Origin: Methanococcoides sp. EBM-47 | GTDB lineage: Archaea; Halobacteriota; Methanosarcinia; Methanosarcinales; Methanosarcinaceae | Direction: 5' to 3' | DNA: 64,000 nt | Assembly: GCA_001896725.1 (NCBI GenBank) | Contig: MPPA01000018.1 | Span: forward strand, 1 to 64,000 | In this document: piece after piece, positions 17,461 to 25,853 of the stretch | Position numbering within the stretch: the first letter of the stretch is position 1 | Layout: each line of letters opens with the position of its first letter | The notes under the pieces: generated by a model | What the model saw: the letters and a program-made list of their open reading frames with translations, nothing else | Database searches by the model: none | Told to the model about the DNA's origin: nothing | Position numbers and translations under genes: made by a program

Positions 17461-18453
17461 ATGATCATTATGGCAAAGGACAGGAATTCATTGGTTTTCA
17501 GATTGGTTATAACCCTTTTTGTAATTCTTGTCATTAATTTTTTCCTTCCAAGAATGATGCCGGGAGATCCCTTTTCTACAACTTCCGCAGATGAGGTCGG
17601 TGAAGAAATCATTGTAATGACAGAGGAGCAGCGACTTTATTACATGGAATACTATGGGCTTGATAAGCCAGTACATGAACAGTTTTTAATATATCTGAAA
17701 AACCTTATGAAATGTGATCTGGGCAAGAGCATACACTACAAAATGCCGGTCAGCAATGTCATTATACTCCACATTCCCTGGACCATATTAATTGTTCTGG
17801 GATCTACACTGATCAGTACGATAACTGGAGTAATTCTTGGAACATATTCAGCACAGAATAGGAAAAGGGGAAGTGACAGAATTATGATGACAGGTATGAT
17901 CGCCTTTGCAGAGGTTCCATCGTTTCTGCTCGGTTTGATCCTTCTTCTGATATTCAGCGTACATTTGCGTCTTTTTCCTCTTGCAGGTGCTATCACTCCC
18001 TTTGCTCACTATAATGGTCTGGCAGAGCAAATATTGGACATATTGTACCATGCATTTCTGCCTGTTATGACCCTGTCACTCGCACAGCTTACCGGTGTAT
18101 ACCTGCTCACAAGAAACACATTGATTACAGTGACCACAAAGGATTATGTAAGAACAGCCCGGGCCAAAGGACTGGGTGAAAAAACAGTGTGGATCCGGCA
18201 TGCACTCAGGAATGCACTACTTCCGGTAGTGACAAGAGTAGGTTTTATGATCGGTATAATGATGGGAGGTGTTGTGCTAGTGGAAAGTGTTTTTTCTTAT
18301 CCAGGTATAGGAGTCACCCTAAGGAGTGCTGTTATTAGTCGTGATTATCCCCTCATTCAAGGTATTCTCCTTGTAATAGCGGTCTCCATACTCGTCTGCA
18401 ATCTGCTGGTTGATAAAATATATAGCAAACTTGATCCGAGGGTTGCGGTATGA
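17461..18453 (+). CDS. ABC transporter permease, DppB/NikB type
   Basis: A 330-residue membrane protein with about six helices. The N-terminal FFLPRMMPGDPFS and YGLDKPVHEQFLIY segments, and the C-terminal EAA-loop region TARAKGLGEKTVWIRHALRNA, are standard for the DppB/OppB/NikB permease family. It pairs with the next permease and is six bases downstream of the methyltransferase stop. Confidence 0.92.
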   Translation: MIIMAKDRNSLVFRLVITLFVILVINFFLPRMMPGDPFSTTSADEVGEEIIVMTEEQRLYYMEYYGLDKPVHEQFLIYLKNLMKCDLGKSIHYKMPVSNVIILHIPWTILIVLGSTLISTITGVILGTYSAQNRKRGSDRIMMTGMIAFAEVPSFLLGLILLLIFSVHLRLFPLAGAITPFAHYNGLAEQILDILYHAFLPVMTLSLAQLTGVYLLTRNTLITVTTKDYVRTARAKGLGEKTVWIRHALRNALLPVVTRVGFMIGIMMGGVVLVESVFSYPGIGVTLRSAVISRDYPLIQGILLVIAVSILVCNLLVDKIYSKLDPRVAV

Positions 18454-19391
18454 TTAAGAATATCAACATTTCTGGCTATGCCGGGATACTCTCTTATGTC
18501 CAAGCTTTGAATATTTACAGAGTTGGCAGTAATATTGCCATGGGATCCTCAAGGATGTTTTTGAAGTTTAGTATTGAAGGTAAAATTGGTGTCCTTGGCC
18601 TGATATGCATTGTAATGCTATCTGTTTTTGCTCCTGTGATTACAAATTATCCGCCTCAAAAGATTGCAGGCAATTCTCTCGAAGCCCCCAGCTCTGCCCA
18701 TGTCCTTGGGACCGATGAGCTTGGCATGGACATCTGGTCACAGATATGTTATGGTGCAAGAATGAGCCTTACAGTTGGTCTTGCAGTAGCATTTATTTCA
18801 GGTCTTGGGGGAGGAGCTATTGGAATACTGGCAGGGTACATCGGAGGAATTGTTGATCAGGTACTTATGAGAATAATTGATGTGACGATGGCACTTCCAA
18901 GTTTTCCATTGCTGATAGTAATATCTGCTTTTCTTGGGCCGAGTATCCTTAACGTTATTCTTATACTTGTTCTTTTCAGCTGGGCAAAACCGGCACGTAT
19001 TGCACGTTCTCAGACACTTGCAATAAAGGAAAACAACTATATCATTGCTGCTAAGAACTACGGAGCAAACCCATTTTACATTCTCCGTAGACATATACTT
19101 CCTGAGATCATGCCTGTTTTATTCGTGCTTATCATCGGCATATCTTCACATGCAATCATAGCCGAAGCTGGGCTTGCTTTTCTTGGACTCGGCGATCCTA
19201 CTTCCAAAAGCTGGGGTATGATGCTTAATAGTGCAACCAGCTTTAGGTCGATATATTTTACACCTTACTGGCAATGGTGGCTGTTACCTCCACTGTTCAT
19301 GCTTATTTTTCTCCTGCTGTGCCTTGCGTTCATAAGCAGAGATATGGAGAAAGTACTTGATCCAAAATTGAAGATAAAGAAAGGTTTCTGA
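18450..19391 (+). CDS. ABC transporter permease, DppC/NikC type
   Basis: A 313-residue DppC/OppC/NikC-family permease. Recognised by LGTDELGMDIWSQICYGAR after the first helix, by the central multi-helix domain, and by the EAA-loop AAKNYGANPFYILRRHILPE. Its ATG overlaps the TGA of the preceding permease gene (ATGA), indicating coupling. Forms the membrane channel with that partner. Confidence 0.92.
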   Translation: MIKNINISGYAGILSYVQALNIYRVGSNIAMGSSRMFLKFSIEGKIGVLGLICIVMLSVFAPVITNYPPQKIAGNSLEAPSSAHVLGTDELGMDIWSQICYGARMSLTVGLAVAFISGLGGGAIGILAGYIGGIVDQVLMRIIDVTMALPSFPLLIVISAFLGPSILNVILILVLFSWAKPARIARSQTLAIKENNYIIAAKNYGANPFYILRRHILPEIMPVLFVLIIGISSHAIIAEAGLAFLGLGDPTSKSWGMMLNSATSFRSIYFTPYWQWWLLPPLFMLIFLLLCLAFISRDMEKVLDPKLKIKKGF

Positions 19392-19392
19392 T

Positions 19393-21099
19393 ATGGGTCT
19401 GCTTAAAATCAAAGATCTAAAGTGTCATTATCAAACTGACATTTGCAGTGTAAAAGCAGTTGATGGAATTTCCTTTGATATCAATGAAGGAGAGATCTTA
19501 GGCATTGTTGGAGAATCCGGAAGTGGCAAGACCACTATTGCACTTGCGATCATGAAGCTTTTACCGGAAAATACAACCATTTCAGGTGAGGTCTTTTACA
19601 GAGAACATATGATTTCTTCTTTAACGGAAACAGGGATGGACAAGCTCAGGTGGAAAGATATTGCAATAGTTTTTCAGAATGGATTGGAAGTGCTGAACCC
19701 TGTTATGAAAGTAGGTGTTCAGATTACAGAACCAATGATGAAACATCTTGACATCAGCCCCGACAAAGCCTGTGCCAAATGTGCTGATCTGTTCCAGACT
19801 GTTAACCTTGATCCAAAGTGGATGGATTCATACCCGCATCAGCTTTCTGGTGGTATGAGACAGAGGGTTCTCCTGGCAATGGCTCTTTCATGTGATCCGA
19901 AGCTACTGATAATTGATGAAGTTACTTCTGCCCTTGATGCATTTACCAGGAAGGAAATACGCGACCTTCTGGTTGAACTTCAGAAGAAGAAAGGTTATAC
20001 AATGTTAATGATATCTCATGATATTACTTTTGTATCTTCTGTGGCATCCAAGGTAGCTGTCATGTATTCAGGAAAGGTTGTGGAAACTGGACCAGTAAAA
20101 GATATTCTTTTATCTCCCCGACACCCCTACACAAGGGGACTTATACATTCTACACCGGATATTTTCATATATAAGGATTTGTGGGGAATTCCTGGTGATG
20201 TTCCTACTGGAGTTGATTTTAAGGGTTGTCCTTTTAGTCCAAGGTGTACACAGAAGGTAAAAAAATGCAATGAGATCTCACCGGACCTGATTCCAATTCC
20301 TGGAGGAAGGGAAATTGCATGCCACAGAGGAGGTATAGCAAATCTTTTGAAAGCTAAAAACCTAAGTTATAGTTATCACCTTCCAGACGGGCAATATCTT
20401 AAGGCAGTTGATAACGTTGACCTTGAAGTAAAAGAAGGTGAGGTCCTTGCAATTATTGGACAGACTGGTTCAGGCAAGTCAACCCTTGCACATATTCTTG
20501 CAAATGTAATAAGATCTGATAGTGGTGAGGTGTTATTTATGGATGGGAACATCAATAAGCAGAACTATGGAAAAAATCTCAATGGTATTCAGATAGTGTT
20601 CCAGGACCCTTTCAGTTCCACAAGTAGCAGGTTCACTGTGCTTAATGCGATTAAGGAGCCTCTCGATATTAATAAAATTGGATCTAAGGAGGATAGGTTG
20701 CAAATGGTTAAAAGCGCCCTCGAACTTGTCCACCTTCCGGCTGGCGATACTTTCCTTAGTAAATTTTGTGGTGAGCTCAGTGGTGGGCAGAGGCAAAGAG
20801 TTGCAATCGCCAGAGCTATGGTCATGCAGCCAAAACTCCTTATTGCAGATGAGATCACTTCTGCTCTGGATGTTTCAACTTCTGCGAATGTATTGCGCCT
20901 TTTAAAAAGCCTTCAGAACCGTAGGGGGTTCGCAATGATCTACATTTCACATAATCTCTATCTTACATTGAAAATCGCTGACAGAATAGCTGTTATGGAT
21001 AAAGGGAAAATCGTGGAAACTGGTAATTCTCATGATGTGATGTCCTCACCTTCCAATGAATACACAAAAAGACTTGTTAATGCAAAGATTCCTGTTTGA
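19393..21099 (+). CDS. Fused double ABC ATPase, DppD-DppF/NikD-NikE type
   Basis: A 568-residue protein carrying two complete ATPase domains. The first has Walker A GESGSGKTT, signature LSGGMRQRV and Walker B LLIIDEVTS; it ends in the oligopeptide/dipeptide C-terminal module with CPFSPRCTQKVKKC and a later Cys. The second has Walker A GQTGSGKST, signature LSGGQRQRV and Walker B LLIADEITS. Separate ATPases are usual in this transporter class; a single fused chain would form both nucleotide-binding sites. It starts one base after the permease stop. Last clear gene of the operon. Confidence 0.92.
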   Translation: MGLLKIKDLKCHYQTDICSVKAVDGISFDINEGEILGIVGESGSGKTTIALAIMKLLPENTTISGEVFYREHMISSLTETGMDKLRWKDIAIVFQNGLEVLNPVMKVGVQITEPMMKHLDISPDKACAKCADLFQTVNLDPKWMDSYPHQLSGGMRQRVLLAMALSCDPKLLIIDEVTSALDAFTRKEIRDLLVELQKKKGYTMLMISHDITFVSSVASKVAVMYSGKVVETGPVKDILLSPRHPYTRGLIHSTPDIFIYKDLWGIPGDVPTGVDFKGCPFSPRCTQKVKKCNEISPDLIPIPGGREIACHRGGIANLLKAKNLSYSYHLPDGQYLKAVDNVDLEVKEGEVLAIIGQTGSGKSTLAHILANVIRSDSGEVLFMDGNINKQNYGKNLNGIQIVFQDPFSSTSSRFTVLNAIKEPLDINKIGSKEDRLQMVKSALELVHLPAGDTFLSKFCGELSGGQRQRVAIARAMVMQPKLLIADEITSALDVSTSANVLRLLKSLQNRRGFAMIYISHNLYLTLKIADRIAVMDKGKIVETGNSHDVMSSPSNEYTKRLVNAKIPV

Positions 21100-21534
21100 A
21101 GGACATGTTCAATGTAAATGCAATAAATTTACAGACCGGGATGAAAATATAAAAGCACTTGTTTTTGGTCATCCACAATTGTTCGAGCACACAAAGAGAT
21201 GTGCTGAACAATATGGAATTGACCAGGTTGATATAGTGCCTAGTATTATTTCAACATAAGATAATGGAAAAGATAATGTTAACAGGCATAACTAGTGGGA
21301 ATCACTACCCGATACTAACTTGATGTTTTTAGGAGACATAACCTTGCTGATAGCTCCATAATTATCCTTTTGTACAAGATGCGACCACTTTCTTAAAATT
21401 CATAAAATCTGGCTCCTGTATCTTTCCGATTATCCCAAATTCAAATAAGATACAAGACTGCCATAGATACAGCATTTTAGATACGCTGATGGAAATACTT
21501 CATTTTCCGTAGTGCTCCTAGCCGTCGGTAATTG
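21100..21534. other. Intergenic region between ABC ATPase and cooC-like pseudogene
   Basis: About 435 bases between convergent genes. A plus-strand frame running to 21259 overlaps the ATPase end and has no recognisable family; stop codons interrupt all long minus-strand frames. A small TAGTG/CACTA hairpin lies near 21293-21307. No supported gene. Confidence 0.4.
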
Positions 21535-22296
21535 TTAGCCTTTAAGGTCCGTCAAAAAAGATGCTATCGATTCGATCTCCTCAGACTCCACATTGAACTC
21601 GCTTCCAAGGAGGCCCGCCTTAAAAACAGACTCCATAACCGGTAGCGTTGCAAGAATGAGATCTTCAGGTACCTTCACAGAAAGGAAGGATTTGCTTTCT
21701 TCATCTATCTTGTTAAGAACATAATAGATGTCCTTTCCGGCAGCACTTGCTAGGCTGCTTATCTTTTCTGATAGGCGTATGGACTCATAGGAAGGATCTA
21801 ACACCATTAACAGGGCATCACAACCTTCTTCTACTCCCCTGCCGAAATGTTCAATACCGGCTTCAGTGTCAATAAATACAAAATCATTATCCTGAACATC
21901 TATGTTCTTCAACAAGTGCTTTGAAAGGACACCCATGGGACAGGCACAACCTTCTCCGAAATCATGTATCTTTCCCACTGCCATAAGGGACAGGTTCCCT
22001 TTAACTGAAACATATTCCTCGGGAATATCTGGTATTTTCCACCTGTTCTCAAAGAAACTGACTGCTTCCCCGGTCGAAAAGGATTCTCTCATCTTTTCTC
22101 CAAGCTCTTTTTTCCCCCCGAAATAATTGAGGAAGTCCTGCGGCAGTTCCAGTCCTAGCTGCCTGTGAAGTCCGAAATTCGATTAGTCATTGTCCACTAC
22201 GAGGACATTGCATCCCTTGCGAGCCATGGATTGTGCAAGCAAAGCTGTTAGTGTGCTTTTCCCACATCCGCCTTTACCACATATCAGTATTTTCAA
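21535..22296 (-). pseudogene. CooC-like MinD-type ATPase, interrupted by an in-frame TAA
   Basis: Read from TTG at 22296 (GGTG upstream), the frame gives a 253-codon CooC-like ATPase: P-loop CGKGGCGKST at residues 6-15, then VLVVDND, a TAA at codon 38 (22183-22185), and SNFGLHRQLGLELP onward with GEGCACPMG and FVFIDTEAG. CooC-type proteins mature nickel enzymes such as CO dehydrogenase; the Cys-x-Cys in GCACP fits their metal site. Relatives read DNDESN, so TAA replaces an expected Glu codon by one likely base change. The rest is undamaged. A fragment restarting at ATG 22092 would lack the P-loop and be inactive. Either a young pseudogene or a sequence error. It lies 34 bp downstream of the methyltransferase gene, same strand. 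Confidence 0.8.
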
Positions 22297-22329
22297 AATA
22301 ACACCCTATATTCTTATTTTTATCTCTAT

Positions 22330-23166
22330 TCACTTATTTTCCCAGCTTATCCGGACACGGGTAGAGATCCCTTTCTCAACCAGTTGTCCATTTTCCTGCA
22401 CAAGAACATCCCTGAAATAATTACGAAGGAGGTTTTCCTGTTCTTGTGTTTCTATCACATAGCGATCCCTGTAAAAATCCATGGCTTCGTCCATGCAAGA
22501 GAAATAGTTTGTATAGTCCATGGAAAAGACATGCATTTCAGGATATATCCCTTTATTGTACAGTACATTGTAAAGCACATCACATTTAGGACCCGGGACA
22601 TAATTAGTTCCGTAAAGAGCAGGCCACAAGATGATTGAATGTTTTTCCCAGGGAGTTGTCCCTGCGAACCAATACAAGTACACATATTTAGAGGAAACCT
22701 GCTGCATTTTTTGGATAGCTTCATTTATATCCGGCATTCCCAATGAAAACGAGGCAATGATCACATCATAAGGTGCATCAAGATCATTTTCAACATCCAC
22801 ATCCTCCCAGCGCTTACTTACACAGCTGATATTGTCTATTCCCTGTTTTTCCATATTTTCCTTTAATATGTCCATCATTCCGGTGGCAGGTTCCACAGCA
22901 GTTACGTGAGATACTCTTTTTGCAATGGGGATAGCAAGCCTTCCGGGACCTGACCCTATATCCAATACTTTTGACCCTGAGGTGAGGGGGAGTTCATTCA
23001 GGGTCGAATCGGTTCTCTCGGAATTCTCCTGAGTTCTTTTCCAGAAACGTTCAGCATTTTCCCTTTTGTTCCAGTGGCCTTCCTTATCACCTGTTTTGTC
23101 AAGCCTTTGCTGAGTGGTCATGAGCTCTTTCCAAATATCATTCCAGTCAATTTTTCCGTATTGCAT
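22330..23166 (-). CDS. Class I SAM methyltransferase upstream of the cooC-like gene
   Basis: A 278-residue methyltransferase with motif I VLDIGSGPGRLAIPIAK, strand-2 end VTAVEPATGMMD, and N-terminal HWNKRENAERFWKR. Shared layout and motifs with the protein at 16600-17454 make them members of one subfamily. The ATG at 23166 is preferred, with AGGCGG upstream; the longer frame from 23265 runs into the promoter region. It is followed by the cooC-like gene. This pairing and the nearby transporter suggest a nickel- or metal-cofactor-related methylation, unproven. Confidence 0.8.
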   Translation of the reverse strand: MQYGKIDWNDIWKELMTTQQRLDKTGDKEGHWNKRENAERFWKRTQENSERTDSTLNELPLTSGSKVLDIGSGPGRLAIPIAKRVSHVTAVEPATGMMDILKENMEKQGIDNISCVSKRWEDVDVENDLDAPYDVIIASFSLGMPDINEAIQKMQQVSSKYVYLYWFAGTTPWEKHSIILWPALYGTNYVPGPKCDVLYNVLYNKGIYPEMHVFSMDYTNYFSCMDEAMDFYRDRYVIETQEQENLLRNYFRDVLVQENGQLVEKGISTRVRISWENK

Positions 23167-23235
23167 GTATGGGCCGCCTGTAAATGAAACTTTATTATTG
23201 AAATAAAAATCGTGTATGTTTATGATATAAGTATC

Positions 23236-23267
23236 TAGTATTACTTCAATATTTTTTAGTAACACTA
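23236..23267. promoter_or_regulatory. Inverted repeat upstream of methyltransferase-cooC operon
   Basis: TAGTATTACT (23236-23245) and AGTAACACTA (23258-23267) match at 9 of 10 positions as an inverted repeat around 12 bp. On the minus strand a TATA-like element (TTATATCA, near 23224-23231) follows directly, so the dyad lies just upstream of the promoter. The core GTATTAC-N14-GTAACAC has the form of NikR operators as I remember them; assignment to NikR is inference. The surrounding 294 bases (23167-23460) hold no gene. Confidence 0.5.
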
Positions 23268-23460
23268 AACATCAAATGATATATATGTTTGTATTAACAC
23301 TGAAAACTATCTAAAAATGAAATAGATGGGTAATATCTAAAAGGTAGCAGAATTCGACATCATTGTGTTATCTCAGAGTTTTAAATATAATGAATACTAA
23401 ACTTATAAAATAGTAAATAATATTAAAAATATTAAAATATATGATATTAAGGTGATATCA

Positions 23461-24081
23461 ATGGAATTAAAACCATTTAAAAGAGAATCTGTAATGCCAT
23501 TGCCTGTCACATTTATTTCCACGGTCAATAAAAATGGCGTGAGGAACATTGCTCCGTACGGATGTGTAATGCCTGTACTTCGTCCCCTTGACCTCGTATG
23601 TATAGCAACCGCAAAAAAGAGAGATACGCTGGATAATATACGTGAGACTGGAGAATTTGTAATCAATCTTTTAGGGGAAGGTCTTTCAGACAAGGTCATA
23701 CCTGCTGCCAAGACCATTCCGTCAGAAGCTGATGAGTTTGAGTTCGCAGGGCTTGAACCAAGGCCTTCAAAGAAAGTGAAGGCTCCGGGTATAGAAGGGT
23801 GTTACGCATGGATGGAGTGTGAACTGGTCAAATTGTATGAAGAAAATGACTACACACTGATCATGGGAAAAGTAGTGCATCTTGAAGTCATTGATGAAGT
23901 GTATGAACAAAATGGTCATTGCAATGTAAAAAAGGCAAGACCACTCATGATGATGGGATCTGATACTGGCATGCATTTTTGCACTGTTGAAGAGCTCGAT
24001 AGATTCGAGCCATTTGGTGCAATGTTCCCAAATGGGAAAGACCCCCTTGCAAAGTTGTATACAAAGGACATGCATTCATGA
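23461..24081 (+). CDS. Flavin reductase family protein (FMN-binding)
   Basis: A 206-residue protein of the flavin-reductase-like split-barrel family. The N-terminus with [11 protein letters not shown] and [14 protein letters not shown] and the central FVINLLGE segment bind FMN in relatives. Such proteins transfer electrons from NAD(P)H or ferredoxin-linked donors to flavin or act as hydrolytic or redox accessory proteins; the precise reaction is unknown. ATG at 23461, preceded by AAGGTGAT, is chosen over the in-frame codon at 23452. Isolated, with a strong hairpin after its stop. Confidence 0.82.
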   Translation: MELKPFKRESVMPLPVTFISTVNKNGVRNIAPYGCVMPVLRPLDLVCIATAKKRDTLDNIRETGEFVINLLGEGLSDKVIPAAKTIPSEADEFEFAGLEPRPSKKVKAPGIEGCYAWMECELVKLYEENDYTLIMGKVVHLEVIDEVYEQNGHCNVKKARPLMMMGSDTGMHFCTVEELDRFEPFGAMFPNGKDPLAKLYTKDMHS

Positions 24082-24089
24082 GAATTTCA

Positions 24090-24121
24090 GAGATCATATT
24101 CCCTATTATTAATATGATCTC
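24090..24121 (+). terminator. Perfect 11-bp hairpin after flavin reductase gene
   Basis: GAGATCATATT (24090-24100) and AATATGATCTC (24111-24121) form a perfect 11-bp stem with a 10-base loop, 8 bases after the stop, followed by AT-rich sequence with a run of seven A. Confidence 0.6.
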
Positions 24122-24203
24122 ATATATTAATATATAAAAAAAGTACAACAGAATAATACGAAAGATATTAAAAGTAATACTTTACTTTAACTGTGTGATC
24201 AAT

Positions 24204-24845
24204 ATGTCATCCGAATGTTCAACAGAAGGTACTGTGAGAAAGATAGCCTCTTTTGATGATGCTGCAAGATTTCATGGACATGTTTGTCCTGGACTTACCA
24301 TTGGTTATATCGCTGCCAAAACCGCGATAGAAAAACTGGGCACAGAAAGAGATATAGATGAAGAGCTTGTGACTATCGTGGAAAATGATGCTTGCGGTGT
24401 TGATGCTGTACAGGTCCTTACCGGATGCACCATAGGTAAAGGTAACCTGATCTATCAGGACCATGCTAAACAGGTATTTACATTCATACGCAGAGACAAT
24501 GAAAAAGCCATACGGATATCTCTGAGATCAAGTTTCAACATTGATGACATAGACCCTGAGGTGATCAAACTTCGGCCGAAAGTAATGTCCGACACAGCCA
24601 CAGAGGAAGAAAAAAAGGAATACATGGACCGCATGGATGGCATATCCCATACCATGAGGAACATACCTGCAGAGGAAATGTTCGATATACGGTTCGTTGA
24701 TGTCAAGATCCCTCAAAAGGCAAGGATATTCAACTCACTCAAGTGTGCTAAATGCAATGAAATGATGGCGGAATCCAGGGCAAGGGTGCAAAACGGAGAA
24801 TACGTGTGTATCCCATGTTATGAGGAATATACCAGAGGATGGTAA
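24204..24845 (+). CDS. FmdE-like protein with C-terminal zinc ribbon
   Basis: A 213-residue protein. The first ~140 residues are the FmdE/FwdE domain: FHGHVCPGLTIGYIA and ENDACGVDAVQVLTGCTIGKGNL carry the conserved His and Cys. The domain was named after a polypeptide co-purifying with formylmethanofuran dehydrogenase, the first enzyme of CO2-reducing methanogenesis. The C-terminal 40 residues form a zinc ribbon (CAKC and CIPC). Here it stands alone, away from any fwd/fmd genes, so its link to that enzyme is not shown. ATG at 24204 preferred over GTG at 24195. Confidence 0.85.
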   Translation: MSSECSTEGTVRKIASFDDAARFHGHVCPGLTIGYIAAKTAIEKLGTERDIDEELVTIVENDACGVDAVQVLTGCTIGKGNLIYQDHAKQVFTFIRRDNEKAIRISLRSSFNIDDIDPEVIKLRPKVMSDTATEEEKKEYMDRMDGISHTMRNIPAEEMFDIRFVDVKIPQKARIFNSLKCAKCNEMMAESRARVQNGEYVCIPCYEEYTRGW

Positions 24846-25262
24846 AGATACAACTGAACGTAAAATATCATAAGGACATCTTTGAAGAATAGCACGATCT
24901 TTGCAGCGGATGCATCAAACATTATCTCTGGAAATAATAGAAGAGGTATGTAAGATACCAGCAACATTCCAGAACTGCATTACGGTAAAGATTATTGTTC
25001 GGTACCTAAATGTGACTATTTTGTAATGTACTTTACCACATGAGTACTTATCTAAACATAGAAATTTTTTCAATGGGATAGATAGATATTCTCCAAAGAC
25101 TGAAGAAAGCTGTAGGTCATTTCAACGGTCATCAATTATCAAATCAGTAAAAGAAAAGGAATTTTAAGAAAGTGGCTGGATAAATAAGTTAAAAAAGTGA
25201 CAAACATACTCAAATATCCATTCTATCAGAATCATGATTTAAAAAATACAGCTTGCTTATAG
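24846..25262. other. Intergenic region, nothing recognised
   Basis: About 417 AT-rich bases between convergent genes, with stops in all frames and no clear hairpin or repeat. A 17-base stretch at 25159-25175 recurs reversed at 21385-21401 but the flanks differ. Confidence 0.4.
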
Positions 25263-25832
25263 TTATGATCTAAAATCCACCTTTGGAGCTATCTTTTCTT
25301 CTTCTTCGATCTCTAATAATTCTTTCTTTTCAAAATTGAACATGCCTGCAATTATGTTATTCGGTACCCGCTGAATAGAAATATTGTATTTCATAACAGT
25401 ATCATTGTAGAACTGCCTACTATAAGCGATCTTATCTTCGGTCTGCGAGAGTTCCTGCTGCAATTGTCTGAAATTTTCATTGGCCTTTAGCTCAGGATAA
25501 TCCTCTGAAACAGCAAATAAGGACTTTAATGCATTTGTGAGCATATTCGAAGCCTGTACAGCATCATTGACCGTTGATGCCGACATCCATGCAGATCTGG
25601 CTTTTGTGACCTCTTCGAATACAGATGTCTCATGCTTTGCATAGCCCTTTACTGTTTCCACAATATTTGGGATCAGATCGAAACGACGTTTAAGCTGAAC
25701 ATCTACCTGGGCCCATGCATTCTCCACCCTGTTACGTAAGATTACAAGCTTGTTATAAACAGAAAAGACAAATACTGCAATAATCAATACTATAACAAAA
25801 ATTACACCTATTGACCATAATATTTCTGTCAT
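25263..25832 (-). CDS. LemA family membrane protein
   Basis: A 189-residue LemA protein: one N-terminal membrane helix, then a helical domain with [25 protein letters not shown] and [10 protein letters not shown], the family's hallmark, and [10 protein letters not shown], ending in an acidic tail. Cellular role poorly defined; often beside DUF2207 or TPM-domain proteins. It begins 21 bp after the DUF2207 gene, in operon with it. Confidence 0.93.
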   Translation of the reverse strand: MTEILWSIGVIFVIVLIIAVFVFSVYNKLVILRNRVENAWAQVDVQLKRRFDLIPNIVETVKGYAKHETSVFEEVTKARSAWMSASTVNDAVQASNMLTNALKSLFAVSEDYPELKANENFRQLQQELSQTEDKIAYSRQFYNDTVMKYNISIQRVPNNIIAGMFNFEKKELLEIEEEEKIAPKVDFRS

Positions 25833-25853
25833 CTTTTTCTCTCCTTATTAAAT

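Noticed and set aside
21056-21259. Plus-strand 67-codon frame overlapping the end of the ABC ATPase
   Set aside because: Begins inside the ATPase gene in another frame, has no ribosome site after the ATPase stop and no recognised family.
22183-22185. Pyrrolysine readthrough as explanation of the in-frame stops
   Set aside because: Methanosarcinales do use UAG for pyrrolysine, but both interrupting codons are TAA.
21385-25175. 17-base sequence GAATTTTAAGAAAGTGG present at 25159-25175 and inverted at 21385-21401
   Set aside because: Flanking sequences are unrelated and one such AT-rich match is near chance expectation in 64 kb, so no mobile-element claim is made.
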